Source of the DNA: Edolisoma coerulescens
Taxonomy: Eukaryota; Chordata; Aves; Passeriformes; Campephagidae
Direction: 5' to 3'
Assembly: GCA_013397115.1 (NCBI GenBank)
Contig: VWZW01004119.1
Span: 2,666,342 to 2,730,341 of the forward strand
DNA: 64,000 bases
Position numbers and translations under genes: made by a program. Of this stretch, positions 47,801-59,737 are shown in pieces (the stretch's first letter is position 1; each line of letters starts with the position of its first letter). Under the pieces are notes generated by a model, which saw only the letters and a program-made list of their open reading frames with translations, was not told the DNA's origin and did not search any database.

Positions 47801-50800
47801 CATGACTGGAATATGATGTGAGGATTGGTTTTTCAGGAGCAAGTTTTATAGAACTGTGGATGTTGTAGATTCTGCCCTAAGAAGCATTTGTCTCTAAAAG
47901 GCATCTTTCCCCTCTGTGCAGGGGCACCCTCTCCCTGTGAAGGTCTTCTTGTGGCAGTGAGCTGTGGTGTGTAGAACTTAGATCCAGACCAAGAGATGCA
48001 ATAAACTGCATTTCTACCACATTACCATCCTGGGGGCACAGAAGGTTTTTTTGTTTCTTTACACTTTTTCTCCTTCCCTCTAGAAACCATTATTCCAGAT
48101 TTTTTTGTTGTTGTTGTTTGTAACATCAGTTTTGGTGAAATAACAGTTAATGCCTTTCCTTAAAGTTCTTAAAGAGTGAGAAAGCCATTCTCATCCATCT
48201 CACTCTTCAAGTCTCTTCTTATTTTTCTTCTCACTAGAATTCAATGTCCCATTCCTGGCACCAAGCTAAGCTAGCTTAAAATAATACCAATGTGTTGAGT
48301 GTCTGACAGGAGAATAAATGCATTGTTGAGTTAGGACCTATTTGATTTAAATTAAATAAAATGTCTCTAAGTGTAAGGATGAAAAACATGACATACCTCA
48401 TACTCAGATCCATTTTATAGTGTTCACCCCATAATCCTTTTATTCAGACACGTGTGACCTATGCGTTATCAGCAATGGGCAGCCTAACACTGCAGTAACC
48501 AGGGAATTTAAACTCCATGTTTTATTTAACAAAACCCTTTTGGGGGTCTTGGATGGGATCTGTTACTCTGCTTGCCTAGATAGAGGATTCAGTGCTGCTG
48601 TTTTTAATACTTGATGTTTAACAATGGGGGAAAGAATGAATTTAAAACAGCAAACTTTGTATTTATGATGACTAAGGACACCACTCTGCAGTAATTTGCC
48701 TTCTGGTGAATTTGCAATATTCTTTCAATGAACAGCACAGTTATATTTTTGGTGGAATAATAAGATTAATATGGGGACAAATACAAATATAATGGCTATT
48801 GTATCTTCCTTGTGTTTTGATGGATTGGATTGTCTTGTCCAGTCCAGAGTAACTACTAGGTTTATTTTTAATTTTTTTCAATAACACTGGTAACTGTGAG
48901 GGAGAAGGAACTTTGTTCTGTTTAGGTGTTGAAACTGTAGTCCTGATAACACAACTCAGTAGTCATCGACTGACTTGTCCCACACCAGTGATATCCTTCT
49001 GTGCTTTCAGGGAGTATTGAGATGAACTCAGTCCATGATCAGTTATTAATAAAGCCTGCTGAACATGTGCCCTGTGTCCCTATTTCTGTCTCATCCACTA
49101 CAATTATTTAACGGAAATTTAATTATCCTTGGGATCACCAGCTCTGATCCAACTGAAGTGCACAGAATGGTTGAACAGTTATTTCAGTAATGGGCAACAG
49201 CATCCCAGGAAGCTTGATTTTCCTAGGAAATGGGCTAAAGTAATATTTGAAATGAAAACGAGTCTGAAAGCCAAAACACACATTGCAATCAGAAGTTCTC
49301 CAGAACTTCCTGGGGTGGCCACATTTTGGTGTTTTGGACAGATATGAAGAGGCTGCAAAAGAGCTTTTAATCTTTCCTTGGCTGTAATGGAAGCACAGGC
49401 TGTTGGATAATTCATTTGGTTCAGACTCCTCAGAATACTCGCCTCAAAAAGGAGTGGTGATCAATTTTAGTGGGGCAAGAAAACCTACATAAATTAAGTT
49501 GGTTTGGGTTCTTTTCCTTGTTTCTTCAATTTGAGAATAACATCTTTAATAAATGTGTGGTTTTCTGCACACACTTCTGGAAAATTCAGTCATTAAAAGA
49601 TAATACAGAGGTTATCGATACCGTGACTTTGAATTAAACACCTGCAGTTTGTGCACGGTGCCTGAGAATGAGATTCAGCCAGCTCCCCACACAGAAGGAA
49701 AGGTCCAGAACATGGATTGCAGGGAATGCCTGCTTTCCCTTGGACTAGCAGCCTTTTAAAGGTAGCTGGGTGGCTTAAGGTAGAACAGCTTTTAATGACT
49801 GATGAATAAACAGGTGGTATCTCCATTCTCTCTGTGCAAATAATTCGGTGCTTATCCCCTAATTAGGATGGCAGAAGGGAAAGTGAGCCTGGATGTCTCA
49901 AGACAGTATCAAATTTATCAGGGGAGACAGTATCCTACAGCAGGTGCTCAGTGCCTCCCCTCAACAGGACTGAAACCTGCTTGGATCTACCCTTTGAAGA
50001 GACACAATAGGTACAAATTTGTTCATTTATTTTGGTGGGAGGTGGAATATATACAAATCAGTGAGAGCAGGAAAGTGACTTTTCCCACACCTACCTGAGG
50101 ATGTTCTTGCTCCTGCAAAGAGACGCTAGAAAATAAAATGTGGTAGAAACATCGCTGCGAGCATTTTCTTCCTCTTTTTGCAACCTTAGTCAAAGGTGTG
50201 TGAAAAGCACGTCCTGGATTGGATCCTTCAACAGAAATCGAGGAAAGAATGCCTGGGCTTGTGTCCTGGGAGAGTCCATACATGGATTAGAAGCTCGGGT
50301 GCTTGGTGAGGTGTGCTCCTAAATGAACTAAAGGGAATTTGCAGTCTTAAAATGTAAGGACTCCTTGGGTCATGTGTCTTACTGTGTGATTTTAGAGACT
50401 ATAGATTTAGGCACCAGTTATGAAACTGGGGAGGAACTGCATTTGATGTCTGTCAAACTCTCCCTGCTTTTGTTGTTCTCCTTATCAGATGGATACCAGG
50501 AAAAGCTACCCAGTATCTTCCTGTGATGTGGGATTGCTGATGCTGAACACTTCCTAGTATTCTTCCTTAGTTTTTTTTTTTTTAGAAGGTCCCATGATAA
50601 TCCCTAGGAAATCTCACAGCTGATGGTATCATATTGTTTAGTTTTTCCTAATACTATGCACAAAGTTTTCTTAATTCCTTCTCTTTATGCTTAGCTATCT
50701 TCTTTTCCATCACTCTTGAGACACTTTGTTCAGGCTGCATTATTTGCCTGTTCCTGGGGACCTTTTCCTCAAAGAACTGCAGCATTAGCACTGTGAGTCA

Positions 50801-52984
50801 CAGCAAGTTTTGTCTCTATTGATCTTTTCTACTGATTCGGAATGTTTGGAGTAATTTACTTTTTTTTTTTTTTTTCCTTTCTCTTTCCTGATGGTTTTCA
50901 CAGAACATCTTACTGGAAAGATATGTGCCTACCCAATTTGCTTAGACAGTATCTTTTAACTCTAACACAGAGGAGTCTTGGAGAATTTGGCAATTTCTCA
51001 GGTTAAGAAAATGGGCTAGATTCAGGGGGAAGATGTTATATTCTGAATAAATTCTCTTGGAATACTTTTTCTGCTTCAAATTGTGATTCTTTCACTGCCA
51101 AATTATTTTTATGGGCATGTGATGTACACAGGTTGGGTTTTTCCTGGCCATCTGCACCAGCCCATGAGGATGGGACACTGTGTGTGCTCTGTGGATTTTC
51201 TGGAGATGTGAACTACGTGACTGTGTTAACACCACGCATGACCTCACAAGCACAGCCCCAAAAAGTAGGATGAATACAGCTGGGAGGTTTTGGTCAGCTC
51301 AGAGCTCAGGGAGAACATTCTTGTAGCTACCAAAAACATTACCAGTGTCTCCAATGAATTATTTCCATTGCAAGCTCTTCAGGGGTGTCAGTGCTCTGAG
51401 TAAAATTGATAGTGTCTGAAAAGAAAAAAAACAGAAGGAAGTACAGATAAACAGATTGTCCACCTAAGTGTTTTGCTCAGTCTCTAATTTCCTATTAAAG
51501 AAATACCCCACGAATTCCCGAGGGAGATGTTTCTTTGCAAGCAGTGACAACCTTTGTAGCTGTCAGTGTGTAAGAAAAGCTGTTGAAAGATGCTATTAAA
51601 GAATCACATGTTCTGTTGATATAAACCTGATATTGCTTCAAATTTCCTATTACTGAAAGAAATACATTTAGAGTAGTCTGTAAAATAGTCCTTTTGCCTG
51701 GAACCACTAGCTTTTCTCATACAAGTCATCGTCTTTAATAGATAAGCTTTCCATTAAGAGCTAGAGAAGGTGCTAGTTTTTCTTTCAGCAGTTAGAAATA
51801 ACAATAAATGTGTGGGGGAAATGCATCAATTTGGTTAGGAACATCAAAGTGTGTTTCTATCTGAAATACAGACCAATCAGTTCAGAGAAGGCTCTCAAGT
51901 ATAGAATTATTGACCCTGGAGGCTAAGATACAGAATAACCTTCCTAGGCTGTACTTTGTCAATTTTAAGTAGTGTTTGCAAGGTGAGTAGTTTAACAGTC
52001 TCATCCCCCTCAGCAAAATATTAATAGTAGATTGCATCACAGCTTTTCCTAAAAGTTTTTTTTCCCCCTTTATAAATTACACTGCTGTAAAAGTATATTA
52101 ATGTCCTGTACATCTATTAATCTTTTGCAAGACAATATGAATAAATCCAAGTGATTGATGTAACTCATAAAAGCCCATAATTGTCTCTCTTTTTCTGATC
52201 TGGTTGCTAATTTCATGATGTGGTCTCAGTTCTGGGGCCAACTGGTTGAGCCCTCTCTGTGGGTGTGTCATAATCCTGGAAGCAATGGGGTCTGCAGGTG
52301 CTACATCCAAGTGTAGGGGGAAAGATTAACTCAGGAGATCATAGGGTTAAAATCATTTTTTTAATCTTTTAAAATATGTATACAAATCTCTTAAGTTAAC
52401 CTTTGAGATTAAATTCTTCTTTCACATAGTGCTAAGTGTATGTCTGCTCGGTGATATTTTGAAACCTACCAGGCAAGAAATTACTCTGTTTTATTCAAAA
52501 TGCTTTTGAGCCATCTATTCAAGAAGTGCACTGCCCTCCTGACAACTCAAATAGGAAGCAGTCCTGGCTGTATCACCAAGCAAGGAAGAACATCTCATCC
52601 TGTGACATATTCAGTAGATATATGTAAGACACATCCTGGGAAGTTAGCAGGTGAAGGCTGTCCTTTGAGTTTACCACACAATACAAATATGACTTGTTTC
52701 AAGGAATGTGTACATTAGAAACAAGGGGGAAAAAAGCTTAATTCAATTATATGCTGCCAATCAAAGCCTATAGTTCATATAATCACCTTTGGTCCAACAT
52801 CAACAACTGTCAACAATATATTTTGAAAATAACTTTTTAAATGAAATCTGAAGCAAACAAGATTGTTTAAATCATCTTGGGGAAGATTAGTTTCCAGGGG
52901 GTGTTATTCTGTTATACTGTGACTTCCAGTAAATACATCAAATCTTTTCAGTAGTGATAGTGATTATGAACAGATTCAAAGTCC

Positions 52985-53610
52985 ATCTGTGAATTCAGTC
53001 TGCAGTTTTACAGGAGAACAGGACCCCCTTTGCTCCTGATGTCTGCATAGAGTGTGACTCATTAACCATTGCCTTCTGAGCCTCAGGCCAGCTGCTTTTC
53101 CCTCAGCCGTCCCCTCCTCAAGGCAGCAACATCCCAACTTGGAGGCAGTGTCAAAAACCTGGACAAAGGAGGTGACATTCCTCTGCTCTCTCCTCATCCC
53201 CAGATTTAGTTTTTTGATAAATATTTGGCAACCAGTTCAGTCAATCACGGTAAATTTAGTAAATCCGTGGTAAATCTATGCTGTCTATTCCCAGTGTTCA
53301 TCTTGCCCTTTCTTACCACATAGGACTTTAGAAAGGATGAGCTCCATGATTTCCCAGGGGGCTGAAGCAAGTCTGAGCAGCTGGTAATCTCCCAGATTGT
53401 TTTTAGCCTTTTTGAAAACAGTTGCTATATTTGGGGTCTTTCCTGGCTGTCAAGGCCCTGTCCCAGTCTTCAAAACCTTTCAAACCTGATAGTGAACAGC
53501 CCCACAATCACATCAGCTGGCTCTCTCAGCACGTTTGAATGACACCCACCCTCCCTCTGGGCCATGTCTGGGTTCAGATTGCTCAGGGGGACCCCAATCC
53601 CCTGCTCCCT
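52985..53610 (-). mobile_element. CR1 LINE reverse-transcriptase remnant, antisense
   Basis: Read on the minus strand from 53610 downward, the translation follows the CR1 ORF2 protein across frame changes. 'SNLNPDMAQREGG' and 'NVLREPADVI' stand for the conserved dihksMGPDG--PRVLRELAdvi block. Next comes 'F-K-R-L-K-x-x-WEI' with 'PPGKSW', for the fkkgkkedpgnYRPVSLtsvpGKvmE block. Near 53190-53130 comes 'TSFVQVFDTAS', for the YLDFSKAFDTVSH motif, and then 'RHQEQRGSCSPVKLQ', for the TKSSWRPVTSGVPQ motif. The element is truncated at both ends and riddled with stops and frameshifts. Its orientation is opposite to that of the other CR1 copies in the window. Confidence 0.85.
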
Positions 53611-56534
53611 CTGACTGATAGTAGTGATTGTGTAGGGAATAGAATAAAACTTCAGAGGACTTGAATTAGTTGTGCAAGAGCCGAATGGATTCCTTGGAGT
53701 TCAATATGGTATCACTGAGACAGGCACCATGGGGTTTGTTTAGCGATGGATGCTAAATGATCATCCAGCCACAATTTAAATAATCATCTGCAAAGGCATA
53801 GTTTTCACTCACAGTTTTGTCTCTAATTTCGCTAGAAGGACATGGACGGTTCACTTCAGGTCCCTTTAAGAGATCTAAGCTTTACTTAGTAGGTCTGAGT
53901 TTAGTCTTCCAAAATCAACAGAGATTTGCCCCAAGAGGCAGAAAGAAATGTTCCTTGTGGACAAGGGTGCCCAGGGTGGGGCAGTGTGCACTTGCTTGAT
54001 GGCTCTGGGGCAGTCCTGTAAGAGCTGCTTCATTCCCCACCTTTCTCTACAGTTGAACGTGGGATAGTGTTCTGCATTAGCAGTGTATAAGCTTCAACAA
54101 ACATTTCAAGAACAGCATTAGTGTGGGCTAGCCCCATTTTTTTTCTGAGTAAAAACTCAAGAATGGTTTTCTTAAAATGCTGATTATTAAATTCTTTGCT
54201 GTGTTACATTTTAGTGATGCCCATAGATACAGAAATAATATATGCTTAAGGCAGACATGGGAAGAAGATTTGTAATTCTTTGTAAGTCTCATCCTTCTGA
54301 ATTCAGTCAGAGTTTTATGGAGAGCAAGCACAGAGGTAAAACTCCAGCTTGTTCTTCAACTCAGACTAACAACTTTTGCTCCTGCAAAAACAGTTCACAT
54401 TTTTAATCTGTTAGTTTGTGTCCTACACGTTGAGGGCGTGTAGAAAATTAATTTGAGAAATTCTTGATAGGCCAATGAACCTCAAAGCAGTTGTAACACC
54501 TGAAAATTTATCAAAGGTAGAGATATTTTTCAGCTATGGAAAGAAATTGTCATTAACCACAGTCGAGCACTTGCAGTTTTCTGCCATACAGGAACTTCGT
54601 TCTCCCCTCAGTCTGTGAGCTGATGTAGTGACAAGCTGCAGAGAGATGACAGATTTCGCTAAGGATTTGGAGTCTGAACACCTGTGCAGTGTCATGCATT
54701 TAAAAATAGAATGTGACAGCAAAACACATCAACCTTCTAATGTCCAAATGGAAACCACGGGGTTTTTTTCTTCAGCTTTTATCCAGAGAAATCACTCTCA
54801 ATCATCACTGGCCAAGTGAAAATACAAAGCAAGGCTGTTTTGTTGTGGTCCAAAATAAACAGGAACAAATCAGAATGGTAAGCACAGGTGCACAGAAGAT
54901 ATTCAGTAATCCCCATTTCTTTCTCCTCCGTGCTGTTGTGCATCTCTGAGGGTGCAGGTTATTAAAGGTCCAGAGTGATTTCTTCAGGAAGCCCTTGGAG
55001 GCGGGTTCTGAGAGGGCTGCCACCGAAGCTGCTCTGCATACCTTGACTTCTGTGTGACTCACTCAACCCTCCAATGAGTGTATCAGAAAAAACAACTGAC
55101 ACTTTTTTTTTTGTTTGTTTCCTATAATCTTCTCTCTGGGAGAAAAAGAAGCATTAACCAAGGGCAAAAACATAAAAGAGGCTTGCTTGATTGCCGGGTT
55201 GGATGTGTGCATTCCGCTCTCCTCGGGAGGAGCCTGCGTCACTGGCAGTGTTGGAAGGGAACATCTCTGCTGCCCATCTCCCTTAATAGTATCCTTGAAA
55301 CGTTAATCAAATCGAAAGCACATAATCTTTTTTTTTTTTTTTCTTTTTTTCACAGAGGGAATGAGGTTTCCCAGTCTGCCAGAGCCTCCGAGCCCTCTGC
55401 CAGGCTGCTCTGCTCTGCTCTAAGGTTGAACATAATTACTGGGCAGCACCATGGGCTGCCCAGGAACCCAATCCATCCCATTTTTCCCCTTACACAGTGC
55501 TAACCTTTCAGCAAGGGCTCTTTCTTCAGCAAAACCTTTGTTTTCAGAGGTCAGATGTTTTTTCTTCGTCTTTGGTACAATAATTTTGAGAAGTGGTTTT
55601 GGCCTCTTTTCTATTGCAATCCTATTAGCTGTGTTTAAAAGGACATTTATTCGGTGTTTTGGGACAAGATTTTTATGTGATTGTATGAGGGGGAATTAAA
55701 AAGAGTCCATATTTAGCTCTTCTGTGCTCTCATTTATGGATGAGAAAGACAAATCTACTTTAAACTCAGACAAGAATTAGCATTTTGGATGACAAAAGCT
55801 ATCACACATGAATGGGTTGCTTCTTAAAATCAACGAAATAAATTAGACTCCCTGTTTAGGAGCATCTGGCACCCTTAGAACCTAGTTCATATAATGATGT
55901 CTCTGTTTGTTAAAAAGAATTATGTAACAATATGGTTGATTTATTTCAAGATGATTGGCTTAGCAACTTAATTGGACTATGCAGTATACCAGGGCACAAA
56001 AAAAAAAAAAAATTTAATTAGCTCATCTGTTTGTGGATGACTGCAAGCACTGCACGTCAGGCTGGGCTCCTTTAGAGGTGAGCAGCCATTTGATCCTGCG
56101 AGGCACCAAACCTTGTCATCTTCCACGGAAACCGTGCTCACACCCAGGGAACAGCAGCACCACGCTGCTGCTCAGGTGTTGTCAAAGCCCACAGAAACCT
56201 TCTTTGGAATCCAAGGAGTGCTCCCTGACTCCTGGCAGGCACAGGAACCTTCCTGGAGAAACAGCAAGGCAAAAATGGGCCTTGAGGATTAAAACTCGTT
56301 TTCTCCCTCTGTGGCCTCTCTTTTCCCTTGAGCTGATATTCCACCTTCCAGCTCCCAAATATTATTAATATCCCAGAAAATTAGCATGCTGGATCCAGGA
56401 TTTATATTCATCCTGGTGCAAGGTTTAATGTCCTCTGTTTCCAGGATGGCTACTCATACGTGAAAAACGTGCTTTTGCAACACCATGTGACTCCTTCATG
56501 AGGTCACCCCCTCTCAGCTGAGACAGAACAGTAT

Positions 56535-56612
56535 TACTGTTATTATTATCATCATTATCATATCATTATCATTATGGTTATTATTTTTGTTATTATAATA
56601 ATAGAAGAAGAA
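56535..56612 (+). repeat. (TTA/TCA)n-rich trinucleotide repeat
   Basis: Interrupted tattattat, catcattatcat and cattatcattat units followed by ttattataataatag. An old, decayed microsatellite. Confidence 0.85.
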
Positions 56613-57421
56613 TAAACCTCTTAGTACCATAAGAGTAACATTTATTGTAAAGTGTTCAAATTACTTAATATCTAAGCAGTATTTTCAGAATAGCACTTGA
56701 CAGTGGTTCAAATAACTTTCAAGATCTCTCTTATTTTATTTCAGTTCCAGATGCAGTTCGTGTCAGCCAAGAGACTGCTGACTTGTGGGCAAGTTCCACT
56801 TAAGTGGAGTTAATCACAACAGCTTAAGTTTTTTCTGTACTCTAATTTTAGACCAATTTAAATAAAATTAGAGGTGTGGATGTTGATTTCTCTTGTGTTG
56901 TTCAGTTAAAATACTGTGAGTCCCATGTGATTTCTTTTTCCATTTCTATAATTGAACACCGAAGTCCCCACTTCTCTCCCACCCCACAAAGCACACAGAA
57001 AACAAGAAAAAAAAACTAAATTAAAATCAGAATAAGGATTTGACTTAAAACATAAAAGAAGAAATGGGGCTGAAATTCCATCCTTATCACATCCTGTAGT
57101 TCCCAGATACAGCTGCACATCTGGTGTGAGAGATAATGCGCTGTTTAGAGACCATGGTAGAACACAGAAAATGGGAAATGAGTTTCAAGTCTTAACACTA
57201 CATTTCTTCACTACTGGGAGCAAGTAAGGCCCTGCTTTCCACTCTTTTTGTAGGTTGTGTGATTTGACTCCCTCTGGTTTTTGCTCTGAAAATAATATAG
57301 GCATGAAGGGAATCGGGAAAGGAATGGTTCTGTAAGAAGTATTTTGTGCAGAACAGCTGAGAAGGTTTTTTATCAATTCTCAGACCATATACCAAAGTTT
57401 AATTGTAATATTAGCCACAGG

Positions 57422-57439
57422 AAAAAAAAAAAAAAAAAA
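57422..57439 (+). repeat. poly(A) tract, 18 nt
   Basis: Uninterrupted A18, with no recognisable retroposon upstream. Confidence 0.9.
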
Positions 57440-59649
57440 GAGATGCTCTCTTGAAGCCATAAGTAGAGCGATAAAAACATGTATCTTGTTCATTCACTTA
57501 TCACACGATATAAATCATTAAAGCCAAAGGCAGTGGTTTGCCATTCTCTGCAACAGAGGATATTCTCTCAGGACTCCCTGGTGCTACAATTCACTTTTGC
57601 CACATTCACACCTCTCAGTTATTTGTATTTCCCTAGCCCATAGCTGTCAGACAGGAGGAGTTAAGCCTGCAGCCAGTGTGCTTCCCTGTAACTTCCTGCT
57701 GAGACTCCTGGGTGTCTGCATGGGTCTGACTTCTGGTAGGGAATACTTTCCTTGTACAGTCATGCAGAATGCAAGACTTTTTTACAGAAAAGTGACCCAG
57801 GTGTAGTGTGTTTACCTTTGGACTTACTGTACAGGAAATCAAGTACATCTCTAAATGTAGAACATCAGACCTGATCTGACCTTTTAGTACTTACACACTT
57901 CCACACGGTGGTGGGAGCATCACAGCCTGGCTCTGAGGCCAGGAAAGCAGCATCCCAAACCAGAGAGAGGAGCAAACCAGGAGTGTAGTGACCCTTCCTC
58001 CTCCCTCCAGCCTGTTCATCCCATGCAGTGACCATGGAGATGAAGAAAAGCAGCCAAGTGAAGCGTGTTGTTGGCACTCCAGAGAAGACATCTCCTCCTG
58101 AGTATTGAGCAGCAATGAACTGCACATCAGAAGTTTTTGGACATTTTGATCCATATTCAGCTGTCAGAATTTTTGCAGAATTTTGAGCAAAGTCAAACCA
58201 GAGCTTATCTTATAAGGCATACAACTTGTCTGCACTAATGAGCAGTTGCACTCTGCTGCCTGGAAGGAGATGTGCTGAGATCCTTCTTTTCTGGAGCGTG
58301 ATTTGGAAATACTAACTCTGTTCAGTGAAGTAACAGAATGAAGCTCCTTGTTCCCTGAAGGTAGGTGATAGCAATCCTTGTTTCTCGCTCTCTTCCACGC
58401 ATGGCTTGTGGACAGGAGAAGCTGCAATGCCTCAAACAGGAGCTGGAACATTCCCAGCCTCAAACCCAGCTAAGAAGAACAGGGAAACCAGATTTATTTA
58501 CCAGTTTCTGAGCCAAAATCTGTAGCGGACTACCTTGCATGTACTCTGGTGAATTTGATGGTTGTGACTGGTCCAGTTTAGGTTTGCACCAGGGGGTGAT
58601 CCAGGCACACGGGGCTGTGCTCCATTTATCCTTATCCCTGCAGCATCACAGGCAGGTGGGACAGGCAAACAAGCCCTTCCTGAAATGTTTCATCACAAGA
58701 ACTGGCACCTCTGTAGGTATCAGAAGCTGCAATGTAATTTGATGTAACAAGTTTATTGGCCTGATCATGGAGACTCAGAGGCTTATAAAATCACATTTTT
58801 ATTACTGATTCAGTCACGCACATACATATTTATAGCTTTGTAATTGATCACATAGGGCAACACATTAAATTTTAATACAGGGAATTACTTCCTGTCCCTG
58901 TAGAACCACCTTTTGTATCCACAGGAGACAGTTTAAAACATTTACAGCGGAGTTGCTTTTATTTCTGTCATACACTTATTACCAGCTTTGGTCTAGGCAG
59001 TTACGTTTAGATTTGTTTCCTTCTTTGATCTCCACAATCTGTGGGAAAACACGCATTAGAAACAAGAAGGATTGCGTGACTTTTGAAGCCTGGCATCACT
59101 TACACATCACCAGTTCTTGTAGCTTCTCTTTATCAGCTTGCATCTCACCTCTCTTGTTCTGAAAACCTGCCCTTCCTAACCCCTTTATGTTTGGGGTTTG
59201 AGGTTACTCAGGGCACTTGTTAACACTCATTCCCAAACCTGTGCATGACCAGTGCTTAGGTTTCTTACACAGACTCAGAATTTGACAATGCAATGAAAAA
59301 CACCTCACTTTTTCCTGTTCAGTGTGTGAATTAAGCAGTGACCTTCTTAGCAAATAGTGATCCTTCTGAACTGGTTTATTTAGCTTTTTAAATAGTAGTG
59401 AGAACTGACTACTGCAGAGGGGTAGTTTTCCGAGTAAATCTTAAATTAGCAAAGTCTGGTTTGGAAGCAAATTCCTTATTTCCCAGGGAGGTCAAGACTC
59501 TGGTCAACTGAAAAAAAGAATAACCCCAAAAGAAATCTGAACACCGAGGTGTGTAAGGAACACTTTGGTTTTGTTACCGTGCATGGTCAAGTCCTGGAGC
59601 AGGGAAAAGTCAAAGAGGTTGTTAGGGAAATGTGGACAGGAGTCCTGGC

Positions 59650-59737
59650 TGAAGGTGTCCCTGCCCATGGCAGGGGGCTGGAACAAAATGATCTTTAAGG
59701 TCTTTTCCAATTCAAACCATTCTGTGATTCTATGATT
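59650..59737 (+). mobile_element. short CR1 3' tail
   Basis: 'ggctgaaggtgtccctgccc', 'atggcagggggctgg', 'aaaatgatctttaaggtctt', 'ttccaattcaaaccattctg' and 'tgattctatgat' reproduce the last about 90 bases of avian CR1, including the terminal attctgtg/attctatg repeats. Severely 5'-truncated. Confidence 0.9.

Larger units (their letters stand above)
40301..52984. other. intron-like stretch
   Basis: Downstream of the first exon, with no second coding exon recognised. Notable simple sequence: a T-rich run at 40960-40980; T13 at 50571-50583; T16 at 50860-50875; and an A/T palindrome-rich run at 47515-47570 ending in a gcag acceptor-like motif. A CpG-containing, motif-dense block at about 46800-47000 is a candidate regulatory element. 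The remainder has no recognisable gene. Confidence 0.6.
53611..59649. other. intron-like stretch
   Basis: No coding exon is recognised. Simple repeats: a T15 run at 55328-55342 followed by cttttttt and cacag (acceptor-like); A15 at 55998-56012; the TTA/TCA repeat at 56535-56612; and A18 at 57422-57439. The rest is unremarkable. Confidence 0.6.
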
